DNA from: Choristoneura fumiferana
Lineage: Eukaryota > Arthropoda > Insecta > Lepidoptera > Tortricidae
Direction: 5' to 3'
Assembly: GCF_025370935.1 (NCBI RefSeq)
Contig: NC_133485.1
Coordinates: forward strand, 9,535,556-9,599,555
DNA: 64,000 nt
The translations under genes were made by a program, and so were the position numbers. Within the stretch, counting starts at the first letter, position 1. Each line of letters begins with the position of its first letter. Of the stretch, positions 50,805 to 62,400 are shown piece after piece. The notes under the pieces were generated by a model. That model worked only from the letters and a program-made list of their open reading frames with translations. It did not search any database and was not told where the DNA came from.

Positions 50805-53204
50805 TTGGATTCAAGTGTGGTATATTATATCATAGTAAAGAGATGTATAATATGTAATTTAAATGGCGAGAACCTTATATTAGCTGATTCTGTCAAGTTT
50901 ATCTCGATATTTGCTCCTCGAACGTCGAAGAGTTAGAGCTAAGCTTGAGCTAAGTTAATATAATTGAATACAGTGTCCAAACTATTAGTGCCGATGAATA
51001 CGATGAATGCATTACGATATGGCCAAATTGTAACTAGTTCAGGTGTAAATAATAGACATGTTTTTCAAGTAAATTAATTTTTATTTTCGTTCACATCATA
51101 CTGTCCTAATAACTCATTTGTTTGCTTTATAAAAACATATCCAGTAACAACATGATTAACTAACCCTTATATGTACGTGTATCAAACAAACGCAGGTAAC
51201 ATAACTTCCAAAAATGATATGGTTCATTGACTAGAGTTCAGATGACTTTTTCGAGGTCTAATATTAAAATTATTCAAAAATCTTAAGAAATTAAATGAAT
51301 TAGGTTCTTACAAAGATCTAGTTCGTTTACTATCCGATGTCATGATCGAATCAGTCCAACTGACACCGTCTATAAATATTCATTCGTTCAACAGTCGCTT
51401 TTGGTGAATGAAGTAAATACAGATAGATTTTTATAACTCGCATATTATTATTTGTATATGCCGTAACAATCGGAACTACAGTTTAAAGTCGTTAAACCTC
51501 ATGATGACTCTTATATTCTAGATTATCCCGACTGACTAGCATTAGGTTTTGTGATTAGTATATATATAAAATAGATCTCAATTAAATATAGGGCAGTCTT
51601 CGTTGGAATTACGAAAGAGTCAACGCAAACGATTGTAAAACAGTAAAAATTCACACAATCCACTTAAAAATATATCGAATACAAAACGTGTTAAGTGTCC
51701 AACACTCGCAAACTAACGCTACTGATACAGTTCGAATGTACATTTAAAGTTAACTTCCTGCCATATTCACCAAAAAACTATAGGTAAGTGTATTGTCTTG
51801 TGTTACCGTTTACTGAGGATTGTTTATACTAACGTTTTACTAAGTTTAAGGTAGGTATCGGTACAATGAGCTTTACATAGTTTTATTCACTTTAAAAGAC
51901 ACTAAGTGGGTATTGGGTCGCAAAATGTGTTATGATCAGCAAGTTTACAAAATGGATTTGGTTTGTGCGGGGGGCTGCTTGTATTTGAATTAGTTATTTA
52001 GTTTACATTTGTAAATTCTTTGTGCAAAATAGCCACCGCGGAACACCGAGGCTGGTCGATAATTAATTACTTCCATACGCTATGACATAGAGTTGAGTAA
52101 CATTTTAAATATGTGAGACATCTTACGATATAGACGATGATAAGACTTGCCAATGGAAACAAACTTTTCATAAACTTTACAACAATAAACAATTATAATG
52201 AAAATACCTATGGGATATAATTTCACAGTTACATCCATAACTAGTTTTAAGACTTTGGTCAATAAGGCATTAAGTTTAAATATATATATATTTATTTTAA
52301 TTATTGTTCTTCTTAAGTTTACATTCGATAAAAAGTACACAGTAATTACAATAATATTTACAGAGCGACCGAGCCAAGATCGGAAGGCGATCGGTTTGCT
52401 CGAGTACAAACCGATCGTCAGTGGCACTAGGAGTCATTTACTATACCTACCTATCTATCTACAATCGTATATACACCACTAGATGTAGGTACGGAAGTAT
52501 TGGAATTTGGCAACTGTTCAGCAAATTGTTTCGTTAACAACATTCTTTTTATTATCCCTAATATTCAACAACAACACTATTAGGCATAGTTTTAGTCCCG
52601 TAAGAGTGGGAATGCTTGGAGTAAGCATTTCAACGGGAGACGCGAGGCTACTCATTGGTAGGGCGTCGAGCGGCGTGGCGTGTGACTGTAGCGCGCGAAC
52701 GATTGGTCAGAATACCTCTCCTGCATTCCACTGAAATGATAAAGTTAAATCCTCAAATGCTACATCGAAATGAGAGTTATAATATACTAGCTTTTGCCCG
52801 CGACTTCGTCCGCGTGGAATAGTAATTTTGGGAAGTATTTAATTTATATAGGATTCCTGTTCTGCCAATAATAGTACATAGAAACTTCTATGGTTTATCA
52901 AAAATAACCTATTTTAATACAAATACAAACTATTTTTTTTTGTTGTTCCATACATCCATCCGTCCGATGTTCTTTGGTAAAACATAAATATTTTGCGGGT
53001 AGTCACATTTTAGCAATACGACGTGTATTCAACCCTTCCAACACAAAAGGACTAATTCTTCATAGTGCATTTTTACTAAGCATAGCTACACATATTTCCG
53101 ATAAATACGTAGTAACTGGTTTGGAATTCCTTAAGAACTTTCATCCCCATATTTTCAAGTAAATAGGTCGAAATTTGATGAGCGCCAGAGCAAATGTTTT
53201 TAAG

Positions 53205-53550
53205 GGTTCCATACCTAAAAAGAAAAAAATGGAACCCTTGTAGGATTACTTTGCTGTCCGTCCGTCCGTCCGTCTGTCTGTCAAGACCCTTTATCTCGTA
53301 AACGCGCGGAGTTAGGTATCGAGTTGAAATTAAAACCCTAAACTCAGGTCAATAGTCCCGAAAGCTGTGAAAAAATCAAACTTCTAAGTCAAGGCAATCA
53401 AAAGCTACAGTCGTTAAAAAGGTGTTTCCATACAAATTGCCTCAACAGAAAAAGTTATAGGGTACTTCCGGCTGTCCTAGAAACTTGGAATTTTGCATAA
53501 AGGTAGCTCTTATAGCACAATAAATAAGAAAAATCTGAAAATCATATTTT
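53205..53550 (+). repeat. Nested repeat with (CCGT)n run
   Basis: 'aagggttccatacctaaaaa', then 'ggaacccttgtaggattact', then 'ccgtccgtccgtccgtctgt', then about 280 bp of AT-rich body. It interrupts the LINE tail. Confidence 0.5.
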
Positions 53551-53734
53551 TTCATGTCTGACTGTCTATGTGAATAAGCCATCTAAAATGACCCCACATT
53601 GCGTACATTTTGCTTATGAGCTTAGAAGGCTCTGCTAACACTGCACCATCCCCTCTGCTAACATCCCCTCGCAGGTAACATTTTCAAAAACGCTTAAACA
53701 AATATCTATTTATTTCTTATACCTAAGTAGCCCA

Positions 53735-54190
53735 ATGCCAAGTTTCATAAAGAACCATCGATTTATCTTCGACAATGAAGATCTTCCATATAAAGTTTCA
53801 TCTCCTATTTCACCCCTCACAGGAAGAATTTTTAAAAACGCGCGAACAAATATGTATTTATCTCTTATCACGTGCCCAAATGCCAAGTTTCATAAAGAGC
53901 CATCGATTTATTTTTGACAATGACGATCTTCCATATAAACTTTCATCCCCTATTTCACCCTCTCACAGAAAGAATTTAAAAAAACGTGCGAACAGATATC
54001 TATTTATATTCGATAATGACGACCTTGCGTCCTTTCATCCCTTATTTCATCCCCTCACCGGTCGAATTTTCAAAAAACCTTAAACAAATATAGAATTATT
54101 TCTTATCAAGTGCCTAAATGCCAAGTTTCATGGTTTTATCTTCGACAGCAACGAACTTCCACCATATAAACTTTCATCCCCTATTTCAAC
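53735..54190 (+). repeat. ~140-bp tandem repeats inside the LINE tail
   Basis: 'aatgccaagtttcataaaga', 'gaccttccatataaactttc'-type and 'cccctatttcaccc' blocks recur about every 140 bp (near 53735, 53878, 54117, with a shorter unit at about 54000). Spurious frames at 53735-54083 come from this array. Confidence 0.65.
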
Positions 54191-54305
54191 CCCTTAAAGC
54201 CTCTTTTTCGCGATAAAAGATAGCCTATGTTCTTTCCCAAGGTCTATTCTATGTCTGTACCAAATTTCATCAAAATCGGCTCAGCGGTTTAGGCGTGAAA
54301 GCGTA

Positions 54306-54338
<33 letters not shown>

Positions 54339-55754
54339 GTTACTTTCGCATTTATAATATTAGTATGGATAAGCTTGATCTATTTTAATTTTCCAACTTC
54401 AGAACGTATTTTTCTTGATAACACTTCACTAGGTACATATAACTTAACCAACTTAGATTTTTTTTAAATCTATATAATTTCAAAGTTCTAAAAAACAGCT
54501 GAACCGATTTTAATGAACTTAAAATACTTGCTTTCACGTAAAAGATAAGCGCATCGAAATCTGTCTATCCCTTTGATAGGTACGATGCCACAGCCAGACA
54601 TTGGCATCAAACTTATAACACCCCTCTTTTTGCGTCGGGGGTTAATAAAATAACATTTTGATAGTAATCGAAACCCCCCCCCCCCTCCCATCAAACACTG
54701 ATATGGTGATGATTGTTTAAAACAAACATTAAGCATGCTAAATAGGTATTAGAGTGCACACGTTGAAGCTAAGTGCAAATAAATCAAGCTAGTGCTGTGC
54801 ATCTGTGCCCGACTTAGGTACGTAAATGTTAGTCAAATAACTGCCTTCCATAACTTCGCTACCGATTCGTTTTTTATTTACGAAAAATGTTAGTGTAACG
54901 CTCAGAGGGCCAGTCGTGGGTTGCGAACTTAACTGCTGGCATTAATTTGACTAATATGAGTTAAGAAATTGGGACGGCTTGCAGATCAGAAGCCGTATTG
55001 CCTAACGTTCTCTCGCGATCGCCATCAAATGACAGATTTCGCATAGGTATAAAAACTGTGTTAGGCAGTACGGCCTCTGGCTTAAAAACTGTGATTGACT
55101 TTGCAATGTAACTGCGCCATAGTAGTAGGTATCTATCTACTTATTCAAATTTGAGTACGGCTAAGCACACAAAGCGCCGCCTATCCATCTACCTGGAAAA
55201 CCTCTCATTTTAAAACAAGTCTTCTTAATTTCAAGTTAAGGCGCAGTATGTTCGAACAAAGATTCAAAAAACTATGTTAGATGCATTTAAAGAGGTGCGG
55301 AGATGGAGAGGTGCGTTAGCGCACACATTGTCACACACCTAATAGAGTAGTTTGAATCCTTGTTTTCTTGCAACGCCGACCTTAGGGTAGAGCCAGAGGA
55401 GCAGTCGTTCTAGACGTCAGATAGTAAGGGGCGCCATTTTTCACTATTCAGTGAAAATAAAATTTAGATGGCAACTTTTGAGAGGCTCGGAAGCAGTGTA
55501 GACAATCTCGCTCCATCTTGATCAAGGGCTAGAGCTTCTTGGTTTGATGGTAGATGTACAATGCAAAGAAAGCTGCTTCAAATTTCCTGACTGAACAAAC
55601 AAAAAGGGATGCCATATTCGATTGATATCGGTACGGTACGTGGGAAAAATGCTCCATATTTTTGCATGTTTCTTTGCATTGTGAGTTTAGGCAGCATTCA
55701 CACCAAACGTAGGTAGGTACCTATACTGTTAGAAGCTGACTGCGAGCTGAGGAC

Positions 55755-55880
55755 TTTATCGTCTTACGCACTTGGAATCACAATAATTTTCACCACTTCC
55801 TTCTGTCACACGGCATTAGACGGTGGTAGAAAGAAATGGTGAATGCTATCGCGACCGTCAGCGTGTTAGACAATACGGCC
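55755..55880. repeat. 'TATTGTCTAA' hairpin repeat, copy 5
   Basis: 'atcgtcttacgcacttggaa' and 'gcgtgttagacaatacggcc' ends, with 'ccacttccttctgtcacacg' and 'ggtagaaagaaatggtgaat' inside. Confidence 0.55.
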
Positions 55881-56036
55881 ACAGTTTTGCCGCTTGCCGG
55901 GTCGTGTTCACACTAAGCTGCCGGTCCGACATGAATGGCGCTAACAAAGCTAGGTATGCCGATATTATATCGGACCTGACCGAAAATGTATCGTCGCCGA
56001 TATTGGGTCGCCCTAACGTAAACATACGACAATACG

Positions 56037-56177
56037 GCCTCAGAAGCCCTACTCTGAAATTCGAAGTACCTACGTATAGTACCGTTCCTCTCACTCTCGT
56101 ATTAAAAAGTATATGTGTCAGAGGGGCGGAACGACACTAACTTCGCCCGATTATTGAATTTCGGAGTAGCCCCGCAG
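56037..56177. repeat. 'CGAACTTCG...TCGAATTTCG' repeat, copy 3
   Basis: 'ctctcactctcgtattaaaa' and 'ttgaatttcggagtagcccc' shared with 25364-25493 and 41886-42003. Confidence 0.55.
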
Positions 56178-56340
56178 CTCTCAATGTGACAGAACGAATA
56201 TGCTCAACGTATATATAGGTATTCTCAGATAATCGATAAACTACGGAAAGCGCGCAGTCAGCTGTTAACATTGCGTTTGGTGTGAGTGAAATTATGATTA
56301 TGGAGCGAACAGCCGTACGCGCACAACATCGCTTACGTTA

Positions 56341-56476
56341 TTACACGTTAATCTGAAAGGCCTCCCGCGGCACTTTCTCGTGCCGCTTGCGCCGGTGGTG
56401 TCCCTCGCACTCGGTGTCGTCTGAGAAACGCGACGGCGGGTGAATGTGGTCGTTGAACGACGGGTAGTTGGATATG
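56341..56476 (-). CDS. Dscam: Dscam last coding exon, stop
   Basis: Acceptor 'acattccag'; SISNYPSFNDHIHPPSRFSD, basic HHRRKRHEKVPREAFQINV, then TAA at 56343-56341. Confidence 0.92.
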
Positions 56477-59400
56477 CTGGAATGTTTCACGATTTAGTTC
56501 TATGGCGGGCGGCTTGCAATGTAATAGGTACGATCGAAGCCAACGAGCTGCCATTTTGTATCCACTAAACCTAACGTCCGGCCATGACTATACCCGATTA
56601 CCCGACCGTCACATCAAGTGTGTTGCCAATTCAGTCACCATGTACGTTTGGCTCCACCGTAAAATGAGCTAACCGGCAGTTGCGCATAGTTAGATAGTCG
56701 TGGCAAAACCGTAGATGGGCGTTTTAAAAAAGTTTTGGAAAAATATGGCTTTTCCTAAGAATCAAGAGCACAATCGATTCCGATAGTTTAAAAAAATGTT
56801 CCCAAAAAAATAACAGTTTTGCGAGGTTTTTTACTTAGTATGGGCGTGATAAGACTCGTATAATTTTGTATGAAACAATGGGGTAATTTTTTTTAAAACG
56901 ATCGGAATCGATTGTGCTTTTGATTCTGAGTAGGAAAAACCATATTTTTTCCAAAATTTCCAAAAAAAAGACTTTTGAAAACGCCCAAGATCTAATAGAA
57001 CGCTGATTCATTATCTACTAATCTGTTGTTATATAGGCTCCAAATTCCATAGCCACCTTTATAATATTTTGTTGCTTTACGGCCACAAGTATGTCTCATC
57101 ATACTGGTTTACTACTTTGTCGACAAAATAATGTTTTAGTTAGTACAGTAAACTTACTGTTGTGGCTGAAATACTTGGCGATTGGAGTTGTTTATGATGT
57201 CCTGCCCCGATACTAATTCGATATGCATCGTCAAAATTATCGGAATAGACAAAGTGCGTAAACCAATATGGTGACGATCGTACGTCTGATATTGTCCGCT
57301 CCGATATGTCTGACAATGACTTCCTGCGACAATGTCGGTGGTCACCTGAAGGTTGTTTCATCGTTGTGGCTGGAGTATCCGCTGGAGCTGCGAACGTGTC
57401 GCTTCCCCAGCGCGCCCGCCTTGCCTTTTCGCGAGGGGAACGCTTTTCGCACGACGCCTCCCACGCTGTTCTCCGACGATGACGAGGACTCTTCGCGCTC
57501 TACGCTTGGATCTGAATGATGGAAGAGGATATAATTTTAAACGAAAGGGATAGTACAGGTAGATTGGTACCAGATATACACGTAAGTTTAGTGGTAAGTG
57601 ATGATTTTTAGATGGGTGTCATAGTGTTATTAACCCGCCAGGGGGCGCTACAGTATTTTTTTCAACTTATCTCTAGAAAGCTTTGTTTAGTATGTTATAT
57701 CGGCACGGAAGCCCTACAAGATAAAATACTTTAATAAGATTAAAAAGAAGTAAACAAAAGAAGCCGAAATTACATTTGAAATTTAGGTACCTGCCACGAG
57801 CTTTACGATGAAGGGAAACACCTCGAGGAAACTTATATTACGCCGGCGAAGAAATGGAATGGTACCTATGTCTGAAGTTCCCAATCCTCACTGAGCCCGC
57901 ATGGGAACTACAACCCAAACCCAAGCGGATTCTGAGAGGAGACCTACGTCCTGCAGTAGGACGTAGATAGGTAATATAGGCCGAGATGAAACAGAAGCAT
58001 GGACATGGATGGACCTTTGGCCCTTTAGGCGATTCGATCCCAACTACATGTGGCGGGACGCGCAAGCCTCAACCGGGCGGGCTCGCTGTCGGAGTATTTG
58101 AGCCCAGATGATAGTAAAGCAAAAGCATGGACGTAGTTTTTCAATTTAGGTTTTACGGGATGACCGTAAAAGTAAAAATTTGGAATTCAAATAAAAAATA
58201 CAAAAAGATTCCAAAAAACCAATCTTAATTTGATTGCTTGTCCGGGTGAGCGGTTAGTTCAAATGGAATGCCGAAAGTTTCTCGATGAGGGCTACGGTAT
58301 AGATGTCGCTAGCGTCACTGCTTAAGTGGCTAAATAAGAAACAAACAAGCTGAGATATGTGGTGCATAGGGGAAATTCGTGTCTGTACCGTTGACCAGCA
58401 GTGGTGTAGCGGTATAGCACGCGGTACGGAACACCGAGGACCTGGGTTCGATTCCCAGTGCTGGTCTTATTTTTCTGTTTTTTCTGTGCATCTATATTTC
58501 AGTTTGTATTTTCAATTTAGGTTTTACGGGATGACCGTAAAAGTAAAAATTTGGAGTTGAAATAAAAAATACAAAAAGATTCCAAAAAACCAATCTTAAT
58601 GGACGTAGTAACCATCTTTGGCCCTTAAGGCGACTCAAACCCAATAAAAGCCCTACATCTGGCGCGATGCGCAGGCCTCAACCGGGCGGGCTCGCTGTCG
58701 GAGTATTTGGGCCGAGATGATGGTGAAACGAAAGCATGGACGTAGTATCTTTAGCCCTTTAGGTGACTCGATCCCAAAAAAAGCCCTACATGTGGCGGGA
58801 TGCGCAGGCTTCAACCGGGCGGGCTCGCTGTCGGAGTATATTGGCCTAGATGATGGTGAAAGCAAGGACGTAGTATCTTTGGCCCTTTAGGTGACTCGAT
58901 CCCAAAAAAAAGTCCTACATGTGGCGGGATGCGCAGGCCTCAACCGGGCGGGCTCGCTGGCGAAGTATATTGGCCTAAATGATAGTAAAGGCATGGACGT
59001 AGTATCTTTGGCCCTTTAGGCGACTCAATCCCAAAAAAAACCCTACATGTGGCGGGATTCGCAGGCCTCAACCGGGCGGGCTCGCTGTCGGAGTATTTTG
59101 GCCTAGATGATGGTGAAAGCATGGACGTAGTATCTTTGGCCCTTTAGGCGACTCGATCCCAAAAAAGAACCCTACATGCGGCAGGATGCGCAGGCCTCAA
59201 CCGGGCGGGCTCGCTGTCGGAGTATTTTGGCCTAGATGATGGTGAAAGCATGGACGTAGTATCTTTGGCCCTTTAGGCGACTCGATCCCAAAAAAAAACC
59301 CCTACATGTCGCGGGATGCGCAGGCCTCAACCGGGCGGGCTCGCTGTCGGAGTATTTTGGCCTAGATGATGGTGAAAGCATGGACGTAGTATCTTTGGCC

Positions 59401-62400
59401 CTTTAGGCGACTCGATCCCAAAAAAAAACCCTACATGCGGCGGGATGCGCAGGCCTCAACCGGGCGGGCTCGCTGTCGGAGTATTTGGCCTAGATGATGG
59501 TGAAAGCATGGACGTAGTATCTTTGGCCCTTTAGGCGACTCGATCCCAAAAAAAAACCCTACATGCGGCGGGATGCGCAGGCCTCAACCGGGCGGGCTCG
59601 CTGTCGGAGTATTTTGGCCTAGATGATGGTGAAAGCATGGACGTAGTATCTTTGGCCCTTTAGGCGACTCGATCCCAAAAAAAAACCCTACATGCGGCGG
59701 GATGCGCAGGCCTCAACCGGGCGGGCTCGCTGTCGGAGTATTTTGGCCTAGATGATGGTGAAAGCATGGACGTAGTATCTTTGGCCCTTTAGGCGACTCG
59801 ATCCCAAAAAAAACCCTACATGCGGCGGGATGCGCAGGCCTCAACCGGGCGGGCTCGCTGTCGGAGTGCGGAGCGCTAGCGTCGTCGCTGGCGTCGTCCT
59901 CGTACTCTGTAATGGGCAGGTGCAGCGTTAGTATCTTCTTCACCTCCGAGTCCGTTGACCCCAGGTTGTCCGACTCTGCAATGTGAGAAAGGTGTTGGTT
60001 GCGGCGGCGTGAGACGGCGGAAGACCGGGGAAGATATGACGGATTGAGAGGTTGAATTATCCAAATCCGTCATGTAGCTTTAACACGATTAAAATATCCC
60101 GGAAATAAAGCATATTGAGATATTCATCGATGTTCTCTAATTTAGAAAAAAAAAACGCATTAAATTTATAGCCTATATTTAAAGAAGTTTGAAAACAATT
60201 GATTGCTCCAATACAGTTGACATTGCGAACTTATGAGTATAAATTTGTTTTCGATTTGAAATAATTGGTAAAGAAAACTAATTTAAATGACAGGTAGTGT
60301 CTCTATTTTTGTAGCAGTTTTTGAGGTTTTTTTTAGTACCATCATGTCATATCTTTCCCGGTGATGTGTGAACACAACAGTTTATAAAATGATGAGCAAC
60401 ATAATAAAGAGAAACGCTCATGATTTGCCACCAAAGATTAAAAGTTCATACCGAACGAACAAAGTAGGTATCACGTGACCAAAGTGGGGCAAATTTAAAA
60501 CTGGTAAGTACGTGATATTATGAAAATGATTAAGTGTGATGATTATGAGAGAAAAAAACCACACACGCATTTTACTGACAGAAAATAAAAACAGTCATGC
60601 AATCAGTCTCAGAATTGTAAATAATTGCAACCAGTAAGGCCATTAACAAAACTGTACCTACCTAAGCAAGTTTTTAAATAAATTGTAGGCTTGTATAATC
60701 CTCTATATTTAAAAATGCTAAAAGTAATCGTGTCTGTTTGTCTGTCGGTCTGTTTGTTTGTTACCGTCTCGCGCTTAAGCTGCTGAACCGATTTAGATGA
60801 TATTAGGTATGCAGATAGTTAAAGACCCCGAAAACGACACAGGACAGTTTTTATTCAAAAAAAAATTATAGTTCCCGCGGGATAGCACTAGATGAAGTCT
60901 TCGCTGAAGGAGTCGTGGGCAACGGCAAGTTTTCTATATTTTTAATGTCGGTATCGGACAGGCTCTTGATGCAAAATATTTCATTGTTTGTTAAATGAAA
61001 ATTATACGGAAAATATCGTATCAATTTTGTAAATGAATGAATTAAAAACGAAGAACTTTAAACAGCGCAACAAATAATAAAGCATTTCAACCAACCATAC
61101 AACTACAGACATTCGGATACTACAACATACAATAATCAATCAAGATCTACGTTAATGTATGTAAGAAAAATAAGTCCAATAGGTATGTTACGATACATAC
61201 TTTGTGCATGCTTACCTTTATAATTACAATACCAGTTACGCTCCCATCAGGTTGCATAAAAGGCGATCATTTTGTCAAATTCAAATCTCAATACTTAAAT
61301 TAAAACGGGTTCAAATTAATGCCAATAGAAGGTGCGGTCTACGTAAAACAAAATTAATAATCGTCTAACTACTTATAGATAAGCTTTGTTTAAGATTGTT
61401 AGCGGTTGTTGTATTAGAGAGGCCGTACCTTGACTTTCGGAGTGCGGGTCGCGGAGGCGGTTCCCTTTTCTTCTTACTTTCGTGTACTCTGGCTCTTTGC
61501 CCTGAGAAAAAAATGTTTATAAAACTATAATGAAAGTTCTGGAACACTTCTAAAGCTAGTTATACATTTTTGAACATGAAACTACCGTGAGACTCACTCA
61601 TATTAAATGATATTGTAACGTGATTGTAACGGATAACTCACGTCTTAAACCGAGTTTAGCTCGACATACGACATAGCCCGAAACATGTCGAGCTAAACTC
61701 GGTTTAAGACGTGAGTTATCCGTTACAATATCATTTAATACTAGTTATACATGTTTAAAGAGTTTATGTCTTTTTTAACTGACCTTATACTTGTCGGTCT
61801 GCTTAAGGTCGTGATACACAAACGAGCCGCGCACCGAGTGATAAGGGCCGCTGTACACGTTCCCGCTATAACTGCTCTCGCTGTACGTCGGCTTAGTCAG
61901 TTGGAACGTCGCGTATGGACAGATGTCTTCGATGTATTCTGAAAGGTTTAAAGGTTTGTTTAAAATTGACTGCTTTAGGTAATAAATAACGTGGTCGAGT
62001 AAATAAAAAAAAATGAGGATAACACAGCCTAAATAGTAAAAATTGGATTTTATAAAATTCTCATTGAAATTTTGAGAAATTTCATGGTAGTCTTCATTTA
62101 TGTTGCGATTAAAGTTTTGTAATTTAAAGATGCACACCTGCGAGGTAGCAATGTGAGGAAAATGCACGACCATTCATAGCTCGCATCCATACATACCTAG
62201 CACGCATCCATATGCTATCTGGTCTGGACCAATAAATATGATTGGTGGATATCAAACGCATCCATAGGCAACGTAGCATTAACACATCTCTAGTATGAAG
62301 GGCATTCTAAAAGGACGGCGATGAAAGCTTGCTTTGTTACCGTTGGAGGCGTGTTTGTAGTGGTGCGGCGGCGCGGGGTGCTGCGCGCGCGACGCCAGGT

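Larger units (their letters stand above)
52785..54372 (+). repeat. Long LINE 3' tail with internal repeats
   Basis: Starts 'actagcttttgcccgcgact' and ends in a (CAGA)n run and 'ttcgcatttataatattagt'. Between them are a nested 'aagggttccatacctaaaaa' repeat (about 53205-53550) and four ~140-bp units (53735-54190). No reverse transcriptase frame seen. Confidence 0.65.
50805..56340. other. Convergent intergenic region, CWF19L1 to Dscam
   Basis: 5.5 kb with no supported gene. 50805-52780 is mostly unique AT-rich DNA, part of it the two 3' ends. 52785-54372 is a LINE tail with a nested repeat. 54480-56180 holds repeat fragments. The 115-residue minus frame at 52080-52427 has no recognised motif. 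Confidence 0.55.

Noticed and set aside
52080..52482. Overlapping 115-residue minus and 94-residue plus frames
   Set aside because: Hydrophobic, AT-driven composition on both strands and no family match.
57268..57553. Acidic plus-strand frames ending DDDEDSSRSTLGSE
   Set aside because: Antisense shadow of the Dscam exon 57346-57511, which has family motifs and matching splice phases.
58010..59880. CRISPR-like array
   Set aside because: The regular repeats have no unique spacers; the whole ~129-bp unit repeats and the genome is an insect's.
58653..59943. Repeated minus frames reading ESPKGPKILRPC
   Set aside because: Read-through of minisatellite intron sequence; stops interrupt and the unit length shifts the frame.
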